This document shows positions 12,585-24,600 of a stretch of 64,000 bases of DNA, piece by piece. Made by a program: the position numbers and the translations under genes. The notes below the pieces were generated by a model that was not told the DNA's origin, searched no databases, and saw only the letters and a program-made list of their open reading frames with translations. The DNA is taken from positions 63,574,954-63,638,953 of the forward strand of contig NC_088776.1 in the NCBI RefSeq assembly GCF_954871325.1, read 5' to 3'. Position 1 is the first letter of the stretch. The number at the start of each line of letters is the position of its first letter. Source of the stretch: Gordionus sp. m RMFG-2023 (lineage: Eukaryota > Nematomorpha > Gordioida > Chordodea > Parachordodidae).

Positions 12585-12915
12585 TACCCCTTTATGGGCC
12601 AATGGCATGTATACAAAAAAAAATGTATATGTATATATATTTTTGTTAAAAAAAATGATCGATATATGTTGCATGATCAATTAATTTGTGACCGTATTTT
12701 AAAAGGTTCTGTAAAAATCCGATTATTCATTTTTAATATCATTGAAAATTGAGCATTTTATTTTTTACCATATTGCTATAACAGAAGTAAAATTTTATAA
12801 AGTCCTTCGATTTTATTTGATTAATTCAATAATATCATGATTACCTTAAATATTTCAAAAAAATAGCTAATTTCAATGTGAATGATCCATTGTAATTGAT
12901 AGTGGGTATAACTAT
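12585..12915. other. Spacer between repeat copy A and MITE
   Basis: AT-rich. An open frame at 12543-12752 has no recognisable domain and overlaps the repeat boundary, so it is not called. Confidence 0.5.
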
Positions 12916-12923
12916 GGGGAAAC

Positions 12924-13260
12924 CAATGACATATAATAATACCTAGACTGACGATTCATTCATTAAAATGCATTTTTAAGCGTCGTTAAAAGCAAATCAG
13001 CTGGACCCGCCATTTTGGTAACCTTTATAATAATTATTTTCATGTTAAAAACTAATAGTAAAATGATAACTTACTTTCTTATTATCTCGATGATCAGGCA
13101 ATTCTTTAATAAAGTTTGCATCAGATATAATATAAAATTAGGCTCTCGTTTAAAATTTTAATATTTATTACAGTAACCAAGATGGCGTCTCCAGCTGATT
13201 TGCATTGATGTACACTTTTAATGAATGAATCGTCAGTCTAGGTATTATTATATGTCATTG
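12924..13260. mobile_element. hAT-like MITE, copy 1 (337 bp)
   Basis: Long inverted repeats start CAATGACATATAATAATACC and finish GGTATTATTATATGTCATTG, and extend inward through a CTAGACTGACGATTCATTCA segment to a GCCATTTTGGT / CCAAGATGGC block. An exact 8-bp duplication GGGGAAAC flanks it at 12916-12923 and 13261-13268, which points to hAT-type insertion. It has no coding capacity. Confidence 0.9.
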
Positions 13261-13374
13261 GGGGAAACATCAAACCCGAAAGGAACAATAGATATTTCCT
13301 AAAGCATCCAATTTCAGAATCGTCATTAATATTATTTTAAACATTAACATTAAGTTGTTTTTTCTGTGATAATA

Positions 13375-13550
13375 CAATGACATATAATAATACCTAGACT
13401 GACGATTCATTCATTAAAGTGTACATCAATGCAAATCAACTGGAGACGCCATCTTGGTTACTGTAATAAATATTAAAATTTTAAACGGAGCCTAATTTTA
13501 TATTATATCTGTGAATGAATCGTCAGTCTAGGTATTATTATATGTCATTG
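13375..13550. mobile_element. hAT-like MITE, copy 2 (176 bp, internally deleted)
   Basis: Its ends are the same as copy 1 but the interior is much shorter. GATAATA occurs directly on both sides (13368-13374 and 13551-13557), a 7-bp match consistent with an 8-bp duplication that lost a base. It lies only 114 bp from copy 1. Confidence 0.88.
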
Positions 13551-13715
13551 GATAATAATATCTTTGTCCAATCATCTTCTTGTTTTCCATTTCGATTTTT
13601 TGGCGATATCCACTCGTAATAAAGAATTTTCATTGACTAATCATTGATGGTACTGTGGTATTCCTTCGTGGAGTTCTGGAATAATGATTGACGTTATTAT
13701 TATGAGGCGAATGTT

Positions 13716-13823
13716 TCAAAAAGCCTGTTCTGGCAAGATGTGAAAAACGGCGACGCAGAGAAATGTAGCCCCACTGAATAACATGGCCATAGTGTAAAGG
13801 GATTTGATCTCTATTTGTTTACA
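13716..13823 (-). pseudogene. Possible ZIP (SLC39) metal-transporter fragment
   Basis: On the minus strand a 35-codon frame reads KSLYTMAMLFSGATFLCVAV followed by FHILPEQAF and then a stop. ZIP zinc/iron transporters have a closely similar second membrane segment, typically CFAGGVFLATCLLHLLPE, where the HLLPE part ends the helix. No other ZIP membrane segment was found nearby, and a clear GT donor is missing after the match. It is therefore either a relic fragment or one exon whose partners were not recognised. It lies between MITE copy 2 and repeat copy B. The resemblance is by eye only. Confidence 0.4.
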
Positions 13824-14077
13824 TATACGTCCTATGTATGTCATTATGGATCATCAGGGGTATCGATGGTCATTGGAGATTGTGGCTTGTTAATTTGGAT
13901 ACTTGAAACTACGCGAAAAATTATTATTTTTTCCCCGTGATTGGAAAAGGAATAAATTCAATACAAGCAAAATCTTTTTCGTGTTGGAGACGGAATAAAT
14001 TCAGTACAAATTTTTTCATATAATTTTCAAATTAGAATTTTGGGGAATTTAAATAAAAATTAAACTTTTATTAGCTG

Positions 14078-14352
14078 AATAATTTTAACTACGAGAAAAA
14101 TAAACCTTACCTGAAATCCACTAACTGACTCAAATTACAATTTAAGGGAACTATAACTCAAAACAGTTATTTTGTAACAACACGATATTTTAATTCGAAT
14201 ATTTTATTCAAGAAAAATTACATCAGTTTCTTTTTAAAAAAAAATAATAATCACATAATCATCTTCCTTTTTATAAAGAAAATATATATATTTTAAAAGC
14301 CAATTTTAAATGATTGACATATATAAAAAAAACAATCTATAACATTTACGAC
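14078..14352. repeat. Direct repeat copy B (~275 bp)
   Basis: Near-identical to 12304-12584 in the same orientation, differing by a few bases and small indels in A runs. Together the copies bracket about 1.5 kb that includes both MITEs and the ZIP-like fragment. Confidence 0.85.
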
Positions 14353-14921
14353 AATAAAATTATCTGAAGCCTATAAAAATATAAAATAAATAAGTTAAAA
14401 AAATTTCAATAAAAGTCAATAAAATTGGATATATAATAGCGTCATTATTCATATATCACATCATACAGTAAGTTTATAATTCATGCAGATATTTTAATAA
14501 ATTACATCTACAAATAGTGCACTATGCTATAATATTATATTTGGCCATCTGATCAAATTTGTTATAGACATATTATATATAAACGAAAATAAATAAAGAT
14601 CTATCAGGTTTTTGTTATAATATGATTTATATTATATTAATTTTAGTATCTTCTATTTATAAAAATACTTATTTTTTTAATTATATTGATTTTGAATGTT
14701 ATTCATATAAAATACTTCTAAATATCTTAAATTCTTAACTATTTAACATTTTATTATTATATTTATATTATTTGATTATTGTTATAAAGGGGAAAGTTTT
14801 AATATATCTGAATAATTATTTTTTTTGCATTGGAAAATATTATTATTATATTTTACAAGAAATGATTTGACGCTAGTGTTACTAACTCATTTATATAAGG
14901 TAGGTGTAGGAAAATTTCAAT
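14353..14921. other. AT-rich upstream region of RRP41
   Basis: No gene or clear promoter motif recognised. Confidence 0.5.
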
Positions 14922-14929
14922 AATTTTCT

Positions 14930-15116
14930 TAGAGACCTGCAGAGGTACCATTTTCACGGCCCCCGCAGTTTTTATAGAAATATTTTTTTTATTTTTGGAT
15001 TATTATAACTAATAATGGCGATTTAAAATATTTGGTTTTAACCGCCCGGCCCAGGTATTCTAAAAAAAATTAAAATGCGGCCTGTCAGGGCTTAGGACCG
15101 AGCCAGCAGGTTTCTG
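14930..15116. mobile_element. GC-rich hAT MITE just upstream of RRP41 (187 bp)
   Basis: It starts TAGAGACCTGCAGAGG and ends CCAGCAGGTTTCTG, with GC-rich subterminal pieces (CGGCCCCCG, CCGCCCGGCCC). The exact 8-bp duplication AATTTTCT is at 14922-14929 and 15117-15124. This is the best-preserved member of a family with many fragments in the window. Confidence 0.9.
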
Positions 15117-15202
15117 AATTTTCTAATAATTTCTATAGTATCAGCTGGTGGATAGCTGCAAAAAATATAACCTTTTTAAGTTTGGTTTATCAAAAATTAA
15201 TA

Positions 15203-18200
15203 ATGCAACTTTTAAATATATATGGTTTACGAAATGATGGTAGAAAACCAGAAGAATTAAGAAAAATTAGGTGTGAGATTGGTTTAAATAAACAAGCCAA
15301 TGGCTCTGCTTATTATCAAATGGGGAATACAAAAATTTTAGCAACAGTATATGGACCACATCAGGTTTGAATTAGAAAATATATATAAATATTTTGTATA
15401 AGATATTCTCAAAACAACCAATATCAAATGAATCTGTTATCATTAATTGCCAAATCAGTTGTGCTTCTTTTAGTAATAATTCAAAACCTAAAAAAGGTAA
15501 ATCAAATCAAAGTCATTTTGAGATTACTCAAATATTGCAAAAGTCATTGGAATCTGTTATAATGGTTCATCTTCTGCCAAAATGTCAAATCGATATTTTT
15601 ATAGAAGTATGCTAATACCGATTTATATATGAAAATGATATTAAACAATAATTATTTATTTATGCTAGTTAAGTTATTTAATATAAAACTTCTGTTACTC
15701 ATCTGGCAACTATTTTCAAAAAACCAATCCTAGTAGATATTATCAATTGTTTTTGTATACATTATTTTAATTTCCTATTATTATTTCAAAACAGCAACAT
15801 GAAATCTTTTTTATAAAATTGATATTATTGAGATGATTCTCTTTCGAGGTATAAAAAAATACACTTAAGAATTTGCTTGGTTGGTCATATTCAAAATAAT
15901 ATATATTAGAATATAAATACAAATTCATAAAAAAAATTTTTATTGAAATTTGAATATAAATACGTTTATTTTAAATATAAATAATACATAAAATTCAAAA
16001 ATGATATTTAGATACAAATACTTTGATTAATACTTTTTGCAAGATTCTTACCACTATCAATTTTTTTAAATGATACTTTGAATATTAACCATTTTCAAAA
16101 ATTCATAATTATATATAATATCATTGTATCAAAAATCTTACAGTTATTATATTTTATCTGTGGGAATACAAACATTATAAACACTATATTGATTGCAACA
16201 GTGTATCCAGTGATGTATTGCTTATAAATTTGGTTATGGAGTAGGGGGGCTATAATTTTTTTATATAAATTTTAAAAAAATTAATGTCACAAATCTAATA
16301 TTTACCTGTTGTACAAATTGAAATATACATAAATTTAAAAGTGAAAAATTTTGATAAATCCTTTATTTCTTTCTCTCTCCCTTTGGGCTCAATTTTTTTA
16401 AAAATAGATTTCATTTATTGTAATGATTTCATGGTATCTTGATAAATGGATCTGGAATTTAATCTGATATCGAAGGTCCACCAATACTTAATAAAATTGG
16501 ACAAATTATTTACTCTCTAACAACTTGCACAATTATCTACCATGATCATTCATAAGATGGAAGCCCGCCTTTAACACTTTGGCAGAATTTGCAGGATGAT
16601 ATATTTCATAAGGTAAGAAATTTTAAAAACTTTTCTTTAGGAATATCTTAAGATAATTTGGTTTCCCTTCAATACCAGTCAATTAATAAAAATAAAAAAT
16701 GGTTCATTGACAAATGGATATTGAAGAACCTGATAAAAAAAATTCCAACAACTTAACAACCTATCTATTTTAAAATTTCAAATTCCTATTTAAGCATTTA
16801 AAACATCTAGATATGATTGTAAAATTTCTTGCCCTCTGTGTTGTTTGATTGGCTCAATCCTAACAGTCGACAAAATTCGCCACGTCTTGAGTCATGTGAT
16901 GTGAGTTACCCTTTAAGCTTGAATCCGATCGAGGGTTATATTTATCGGTTTTACCATTTTTAGGGTTCGGCTCCAAACTTGTTAATGGAGCCATTTATCG
17001 CCCTACTTTCTGATGGTGAACCTCACGCTATTCGTAAATAAAGCAGCTAAGACCGGCTATTAACGGGGCACTAATATCTATTTTTATAGAATACTTAAAT
17101 GGACCGATAGCTCCGCTCCCCCCCCCTCTATCTAGTCGGCACCTCTAAATAAGGTTAAAAAAAAAATTTTTTTTAAGTCTATTGTCATCGCATTTTTCTT
17201 CTTGGAGCCTTTAGTTTAATCTGCGCCCTCTAAATTATAATCAGAATTTTATTTTAATATATTAAATCCTAGAAAAATTACGAAGAGATTCGATGATTGG
17301 TAAGGCTTGTCGGAATGAAGGTGTTTTTTAGGTTAAATTTTATTTAAGTTTTAATATTTCACATTTTTCAAAAAATACATATATATATTTATTTTAAAAA
17401 AATCTATCTCCATAAATTTATTAAAATGAGAGAATAAAAAAAACATAAAATTAAAAAATATTGAAATATAAAACTTTTTGCTTCCTCTATCATCTATGCC
17501 GTAAAGCATGTGGTGGCTATAAAAAAAAATATGCACTAGGAAAAAAAGATTGTATTTTTTGATTTTATATAAAGATAATAATCAGTCACCTGCAGAGGTA
17601 CTATTTGTACAGCCCGGCCCTAATTTTTTTTTCAAAAATTTTCGGCCCGGATATTTTTTTAAAATAAGTTTTCAGGCCCGGGCCGGACTTGAAGTATTAC
17701 TTTTTTTAAAAAAAATGGCGGAGGGTGAGTTCATCTCTTTTTTAAAATTTTGAAAGGGGGGGGGGCTAAATATAACGGTTAGCTGGAGTAGGGCTTAGCC
17801 TCCCCATAGTCTTCCTGGCCATATATCCCTTGAGAGCATATCACACAAAATTATATTATAATTGATGAAAATATCATTAATTTAACAGTTTTTTTTTTTT
17901 TATATAGAGTATTATAAAACATAAATTTTGAAAATAATTAATTGCTCACATATAATTATTATTAAGCATACACTAAAATTAATCAAATAAATCACTTTTT
18001 AAAAATGGGGGAAAATTAAATATGGGGAAAGGTTTTCGAATAAAATGCCATTTAATCTACACTTTTTATTTGTTCTAATAATTAAATTTTTTTTGAAAAA
18101 ACCGAATAATCTTCTAGTTGAGCCGGAAGGAGACCAAATAAAATTATATTTAATAAAATTATTTATTTTTTAAAATTATTTAGCAGGTTCTATATATTTT

Positions 18201-21200
18201 CGCGCTCAGACTTGCCAGAGGTCAATTTGGACGGCCCGACCCTACCCCAAATTTTTTTTTTTCAAAAATTTTATTCGACCCGGCTTTGATTTTTTATTTT
18301 CAGACCCGACCCGAGTATATTTTAAAAAAAATTACTATCCGGCCCGTTCCGGGCTTGCATGTCGCTGCTTCAAAATAACCGAGTGCTTGAAGCATAAACA
18401 TTTTATCGAATTTTTTAAAATTCATATCATTGGTCTTCCTTAATATTTACATATTCCATATATAACATCATATTTTTGAATGAAGATGGCTACACTCTAA
18501 AAAAAAAAGGGGGGGGGGGAGTTAGTCTAAAGAAATGATAAAAAAATAAAAAATTTAGTAGACGCCATCTAGCGGATGGAATATTTTTTTTTTTTTATTA
18601 TTTTTATAAATTAAAAAAAAATAAAATGTTACGAGTTTAATTTAAACTTTATAAAAATTAGTGAAACTTCTAATAGATAATTTATTTTTTAACATTTTTT
18701 ATAAAAAAAAAATATATATGTTACAATTCCTTATTTGAATTGTGATTTTCTTCATTTCTTAATTTTATTTTCCTTTTCAATTTCTTGGTTCTTAAATTTA
18801 ATTATTATTTTTTTCTTACCACTTTTTGAATATAATTTTCTTTATTGTAATTAACAGGAAGAATGTAATTTTTTTTAAAAATATATAATAATAATAATCT
18901 TTTCTTTTTCAGGGGTTTTTATAACCTAACATAAAAAAAATATAAAAAAATAATAATGACAAAATTACAATATTGATAAAAATAACAAATAATATTGATT
19001 AAAAACAAATATTTAAAAAAAAAACAAATAAATTTACCGAAAGCATGTTTATCACAGTAATCTAATTGTCAGACTTTAATGAAATTGATGGAACATAGTA
19101 TTAATAAAAAAGAATATATAAGAAATTTAAATAATTTTGTCAATAAATCTTACAACTCCTGTTTTTTCACTAAACCAAATTTTATAATCTTGAATTTTGC
19201 ACGACAACCACTAAGTTTCTTCAGATTATGAAACCAGACAACTGACGTTTATTTTAAAAATTTTTTTCATTTTATATGCATTTTTACATTAAAAATTCAT
19301 AATAAAACATAATAAAAATTTACAAGTATATTTAATTTCATAATAAAAAAAAAAATTCCTAGACTGCATATTCAAATTAACATTTAACAATCGTCGATCA
19401 CATATTCACCAACTAACTAATTATACAAAAAAATATAATTTATATTCAAATGATTTATATACAAAAAAATATAATTTATATTCAAATGATTTATATACAA
19501 AAAAATATAATTTATATTCAAATGATTTACGCGAATATAAAAATTTTGCACAACTCTTCTTATTGTATTTCTTTTCCTTATTTATATCTAAAAATTAATT
19601 GTCACTTTAATTTTTGCGGTCGAAAGAATTTTTTTAATTTATTTTTTTTTTAAAGAAAGAAAGAAATAATAAAATAAAACAAGAAGAAAAAAATCGATAA
19701 TTAATTACACAATCATCGTTTTCCACGCTTTTATATATTATTTTAGTTTTTTTCTTTCTTTCTCATTTTTTCTTCATTTATTTATTTACTTTTTACATTT
19801 TCATTCGTTTAGTCATAATTTCATTTTGCCATTATACCTATATTTATTTGGAGGTTTTGGTAAATTACGTTCTTCCTACCTTTGACACCTAATTATATTG
19901 TGTCCTTCCAAAAAAAACAAGAAATATTAAATAATTTTTTTAAAAATATGTTGCCAAGCGGGGATGTTAGCTTGATTATTTGTACGTTAGAATTGATAGG
20001 AATTCGTTGGGATTTATCCTCGATATGAAGAATTTAATTTAAATATTTTAAAACGAATTTTTTTTTTATTTACAAAAGTTAACTGACTAAAAATTTATAA
20101 TAAAAAATCTCTTTTTATATACAACGTAAATCAATTGTTTCAAATCACGTTATCCATTTTACAACATATAATATATTATAACAATCTTTCTTTTCTTTCT
20201 TTCTTTCTTTCTTTCTTTCTACAATATAATATATCGTTACTAAAAAACGATCCCCTTAACCTTCTACAATGAAAAAGTATGCTAAATATAAACAAAAATA
20301 ACATGTTACAAACGTGTAACAAAATATTTCAAGACGCCATCTAGCGGATTGAATATTATCTTCTTTTTTTTATATAAATTAAAAAAAAAATGTTTAAATT
20401 TAAATTTTATAAAAATTATTGAAACTAAATAATTCTAATAAATAATTTTTTCAACATTTTTATAAATAAAAAAATATATTCCTATTATATTGTGTCTTTC
20501 CAAAATAAAACAATAAATTAATATTAAATAATAAGATATCGATTTTTAAATATAAGTTTCAATTTATTCATAAATTATTAAATATAATAATAAATTATAC
20601 AGTCATTTTATAATTAAAGTTAAAAATAAAAATTTTTTTTAATGAAAACTAATAAAAAAATTAAATTTAAAAAAGTGCATTCGAAATTAGTCATCTATTT
20701 CGGTTTTAGTTTTTCAAATCCGGCCCGACCCGTTAACCGGCCCGATCCCGAATTTATTTTTGAATATAGAAAATAATTTTTATAATCACTCAAAATAAAA
20801 GACATGTTATGTTATATGGCATCCTAGTTTCTGTAAATAAAATAAAATCATATATTTTTTAATTTTACATAAAAAAATTATATATTAAAATTGATAAATT
20901 TAGATATATTTTAAAAAAAATTTCAAGGCTCGACCCGACCCAACCTGAATTTTTTTAAAAAAAATATCCGGCCCGAAGACTTTTGCAGATATCTACTCCT
21001 AAATATTCAATTATAATATATATTAAAAAAAAAACTATTTAAAAATACGACAATTTGCATAAAAACATTTATTATTTACATGAATATTTACAACACATAT
21101 ATATTTCTTCCATAAAAGATTCCTGAAATTTTCTTTAATTTTCCTTGATCTCACGTGGAATCAAGTGTAAACTTTTAACTTTGTTCAACATTATTTAACA

Positions 21201-22907
21201 CTTACAGGTTCATTAATCACAACCTCAGATATTTATTTACCTTCTAATTTCGCTGAACAGAGTGAATTTTCAAATTATCTCTTTCGATATACAATGTACT
21301 TTCTCGAAATATTAGGTTACAACACCCCGTATCCGATCCTTTAATTACGTTATTCCGACTGGAATTATCTATTTATTTTTTTTTAGCCCTGGAGTTTCAC
21401 GATTTTTGAGCTTCCATTAAAATCAAGTTTAAACTATTTTTTTTATATCTTCAGAAAAAAATCATTTGGCAGGTGTCACAGAGACTACATCCACAATATT
21501 TGGATCATTTAACTTACCTAAGAGATTTCTCCTTTAATTAATTGTCGAACAACAATTAATGATACGATTAATATGTAAGAAAAAATAGAGCAGGAACCAT
21601 ACTATTGGTCAGTTCCAATTCGTTCCTCTTATGGTTACCATCTAAAATTGTTGATTGGCATGTAGAGAATGTGCAGATTATTAGTGTTAGTATTACAGAT
21701 TGTCTGTTAAATATTCTAGAAACTTAGGAACTAGAATCTATTTCTTCTTCTAGTTTTTTAGCATTATCATCCAAAAAATTTTATACGTACGGTTTTATAT
21801 ATCTTAAATACTCATCTTAAAAAATAAAATGGGATTGAACGGATGAGTTGTTAATTTTTTTGTTTTGTTTAACTCGGTCACAAATTTAGTATTTTAATTA
21901 AATAAATGTGGATTTATATTTTAAAATTCAGTTACATTTTTTTTAAAATAAAGTATCTGTATTCGTATTCTCCTGAAATGGTGAGTGAAAAAAATACTTT
22001 TGTAATTTTTTTTTTAGTATTTAAGATCCTAAATACAAAAATAAAGAGTATTTATATTTTTAATAATACAAGTTTTCGCGTTACTACCCAACCCTGTGAG
22101 GTGATAATGCACAAATATTGCCTTGATCATGAGAAACAAAGTGTTTCTTGTTTTGCCTTATTAAATATAGTTAAGTTAATTGTTTTTTGCATAGAAAATA
22201 TTGATAATTTTTTATAAGAATGTTATCTCGGGTTTGATTTTGCTTAAATATCAGAAAATATTGGATCGGATCGATGAAAAGTGTATTGTCACAACCCCAG
22301 TTTTATACCTTTTCTATGACAGTTAAAAAATTTTTATTCAGATTTTACAAATGGACGGAAGTGTATTATCGTCTTGTGTCAATGCCTCGACCTTAGCCCT
22401 AGCCGATGCCGGTATTCCCATGTCCCATATGCTAGTCTCTTGTACCTTGGGAATTTCTTGTGCTTCGAATATTTCAACGGGCCAACAAAAGTTCCAATGT
22501 TCTTTGGAAATCCCCGAACACTATACAGAAAACATGGAGGGGAACATATTTCTGATAGATCTTAATGGCTCTGAGGACTCTGGCATGGTAAGCGGCAATG
22601 TTAGGAACAACAATAACCTGCCAGGTATGTAAATAAAAATTCGAATCAAATAGAATGATACTATTATTCCAATTTTTTTTTAGGTATGTGTTTGATAGCT
22701 AAGGTCAAGCAAAGTTCAGAAACCGACTCTACCAATACCCTTAGTTGCGAATTAGTCGCCTTAGAAATTTATCACAGAATACCTTTTCAAGTTATAGAAG
22801 CCGCCCAAGAATCCGCTAATTTAGCTTGCCAAAAGATTTATACCTTACTAAACGAAAGTTGTAAATACAACTACGTGGTTAATTATCCCGAAAAATTTGC
22901 GACTTAA
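15203..22907 (+). CDS. EXOSC4: Exosome complex component RRP41 (EXOSC4), four exons
   Basis: Exons: 15203-15364, 15403-15606, 22342-22624, 22684-22907, giving 290 residues. RRP41 is one of six RNase-PH-like subunits of the RNA exosome ring, which feeds RNA to the RRP44/RRP6 nucleases in nucleus and cytoplasm. Matches to human RRP41 include LRNDGRKPEELRKIRCEIG, GSAYYQMGNTKILATVYGPH, CQISCASFS, QIDIFIEILQMDGS across the exon 2/3 junction, CVNASTLALADAGIP and, near the C-terminus, AAQESA...IYTLLNES. ATG 15203 was chosen because the NDGR block follows at the expected distance; a TTG-led extension is unlikely. Introns 1 and 3 are 38 and 59 bp, while intron 2 is 6735 bp and full of repeats. All are GT-AG and keep phase (0, 0, 1). 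The protein is longer than the human one (245), with extra polar sequence in exon 3. It converges with the AFG3L2 gene. Confidence 0.94.
17583..17700. mobile_element. GC-rich hAT MITE fragment
   Basis: It starts with CACCTGCAGAGGTACTATTT, close to the 14930 element, and continues with CAGCCCGGCCC, TCGGCCCGGAT and GGCCCGGGCCGG islands separated by T/A runs. No target duplication was found. Confidence 0.7.
18207..18370. mobile_element. GC-rich hAT MITE fragment
   Basis: CTTGCCAGAGGTCAATTTGG at the left, GACGGCCCGACCC and ATCCGGCCCGTTCC inside, in the same arrangement of GC islands and T/A runs as the other copies. The ends are diverged. Confidence 0.65.
18560..18740. repeat. Dispersed repeat with GACGCCATCTAGCGG, copy 1
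   Basis: Starts GTAGACGCCATCTAGCGGAT and shares about 180 bp, with many A/T-run differences, with 20331-20500 in the same orientation. Class unknown. Confidence 0.7.
19420..19530. repeat. 36-bp tandem repeat, three copies
   Basis: Three exact or nearly exact copies of a unit containing TTTATATTCAAATGATTTA. Confidence 0.9.
20185..20221. repeat. (TTTC)n microsatellite
   Basis: About nine TTTC units, read directly. Confidence 0.9.
20331..20500. repeat. Dispersed repeat with GACGCCATCTAGCGG, copy 2
   Basis: Partner of 18560-18740 in the same orientation; it begins CAAGACGCCATCTAGCGGAT. Confidence 0.7.
20700..20995 (-). mobile_element. GC-rich hAT MITE, uninterrupted long copy
   Basis: Read on the minus strand it begins near TAGATATCTGCAAAAG, carries CGGGCCGG and GGGTCGGGTCG blocks, then an AT-rich middle containing ACATGTCTTTTATTTTGAGT, and ends in CGGGCCGG/GGGTCGGGCCGG. 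The same order occurs at 36810-37039 plus 41361-41430, where a 4.3-kb element splits it. Confidence 0.8.
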
Positions 22908-24451
22908 TTTATTATCATTACAAATAATATTTTTAAAAAAAATGTTTAATGAAACGTTTGTTTGATTATTTTTAGAAGGAAGCATTTATCAGTTTTTGGA
23001 ATTCCAAAACTGTTTCAAAAATTGTGTATACATAGTTTATTAAATTGATAATATATATATGAGGATCTAAGTGGGTTTTTTTGTGATTGGTTACAATCCT
23101 AAAAGGCGCCTTGTGATGAATTAAATAAGGGAAATATCATCTTAAATTGTATGGGGGTAAGGTAAGCTATATTGTAATTGGATTTATGAATGGCAATGGA
23201 GAATCTTTGCCTAAGGCAAAAACTTTCCCTGGGTTCACCAGTGATTTTATGAATAAGAGATCCGAGTTCCTTGAAAGAAGCTTTAAGGCAGGCTACTAAA
23301 GGTGGCTAATGTAGAGGAGATTATAGTTTATGAAAATGTGTTTGTTCATTGGATATTTCCGAATATATATTAATTTTTGTATAGCTATTTGATGTCCAAG
23401 ATGTCTATGGTAAGATTTGTAGGAGGGCTAGGGGATCTATGTCTTCCTAAGTTTTTCTTTCCCCATTAGTTATTCATTTCTAAGTTTTTGTTTTCTTGAA
23501 GATTTTTTTTTCTGCATGCTTTTCGGGATTCATTATATACCCTAACTCAAATTCTTGACCTCAACACCATTCTAATTTATACAAACACGTATGCAACACT
23601 TTTTTAAAAATCCTTTTTACACTATTTTATTTATTTTTTTTGTATATAATATTCATTTATTTTTAAAAATTAAATTAAAACGTGCTATCTTTGGAAATGA
23701 AGTGGAGAAAATATGTTTAAGATAACTATTTTATTTATTACTAAATATTAAAATTTTATTTCAAAATTCAATATTAAAAAAGATTACAATAAGATAAATT
23801 TTTAATACTATATATTAAAAATTATATACTATCTCTATAAAAAACGAGACAATATTTAAAAAAAAACTATTTAGTTTATGTCGGTGAGGCCTAATGATCC
23901 ATGTACAGATGGATATTCTTTGTCGCAAGTAAAAACTCTTGTATCAACTTTGATTAAACGTAACCTTAAGTATTATAAATTTAAGTCAAAAATAAATGAA
24001 AAATAAAATACCAATGTTGTCTTATATGGGGCAGGTAGTGGAGAGGATAACATTGTGATTTATGTTTGTGCATAATTGCTATAACCTAATCATCTGATGG
24101 CATTGTGAATATCATGTTAGGAACTTCCTTAGAAAATATCATAAGAGAAATATGATAACGCATCTTTGTCCCTATTATTTATAGTTTAAATAGATTTTGA
24201 CATTGTACTAGTCATATATTTTGGCAAATGAGTGTTTATTTTCCACTGAATAATTCTGATTTGAAATATTTCATTGCGCATGGGCATCTATTGGATTCAT
24301 GAAAGACTTACAATTATCATATTCTTTAATTCTAACACAGAATATAATTATAAAAAATATAATTATAAATTTAATTTTTGTTATAAGCAAAAGAAACCAT
24401 TATTAAAAAAAAATTGTCAATAAAAAGATTTTGTAACATGTTCATCACTTT
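22908..24451. other. Convergent intergenic region, left part
   Basis: No gene recognised. A 37-codon frame starting at 23185 (MNGNGESLPKAKTFPGF...) has protein-like composition but no known match. Canonical AATAAA signals are not obvious close to the RRP41 stop. Confidence 0.5.
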
Positions 24452-24600
24452 CCATAAGTGGGGCAGTGGTCTAATTTTATCCCCCATTCAAAGCCCGGAT
24501 CTGTGCTCGGAATTCGTGCTAAGAGCTGGTTTAGTCGATTTTTAGACCCAAACCCCGTATCTGGGTTTTACACTACCAATAACAACACAACTTTTGATGT
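24452..24600 (+). repeat. tRNA-derived SINE-like element
   Basis: GGGGCAGTGGTCTAA resembles a tRNA A-box region and CCATTCAAAGCCCGG resembles a T-arm/B-box, at a tRNA-like distance. An unrelated body and a CCAATAACAACACAAC tail follow, as in many SINEs. No second copy was found in the window to confirm it. Confidence 0.4.

Larger units (their letters stand above)
15607..22341 (+). other. RRP41 intron 2, repeat-filled
   Basis: This intron has a GTATGC donor and a TTATTCAG acceptor. It holds fragments of the GC-rich hAT family near 17.6, 18.2 and 20.7 kb, a duplicated segment containing GACGCCATCTAGCGG (18.56 and 20.33 kb), a 36-bp tandem repeat at 19.4 kb and a TTTC microsatellite at 20.2 kb. 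A GC-richer stretch at 16.85-17.13 kb has a B-box-like GGGTTCGGCTCC but no convincing A box. The remainder is AT-rich with no gene. Confidence 0.85.

Noticed and set aside
12304-14352. LTR retrotransposon bounded by the 280-bp repeats
   Set aside because: No primer site, polypurine tract, target duplication or retroelement gene between them.
16840-17100. tRNA gene or SINE at the GC-richer patch in RRP41 intron 2
   Set aside because: Only a partial B-box-like motif; no A box, no cloverleaf and no second copy.
22374-22565. 63-codon frame overlapping RRP41 exon 3
   Set aside because: Shadow of the exon; the other frame carries CVNASTLALADAGIP.
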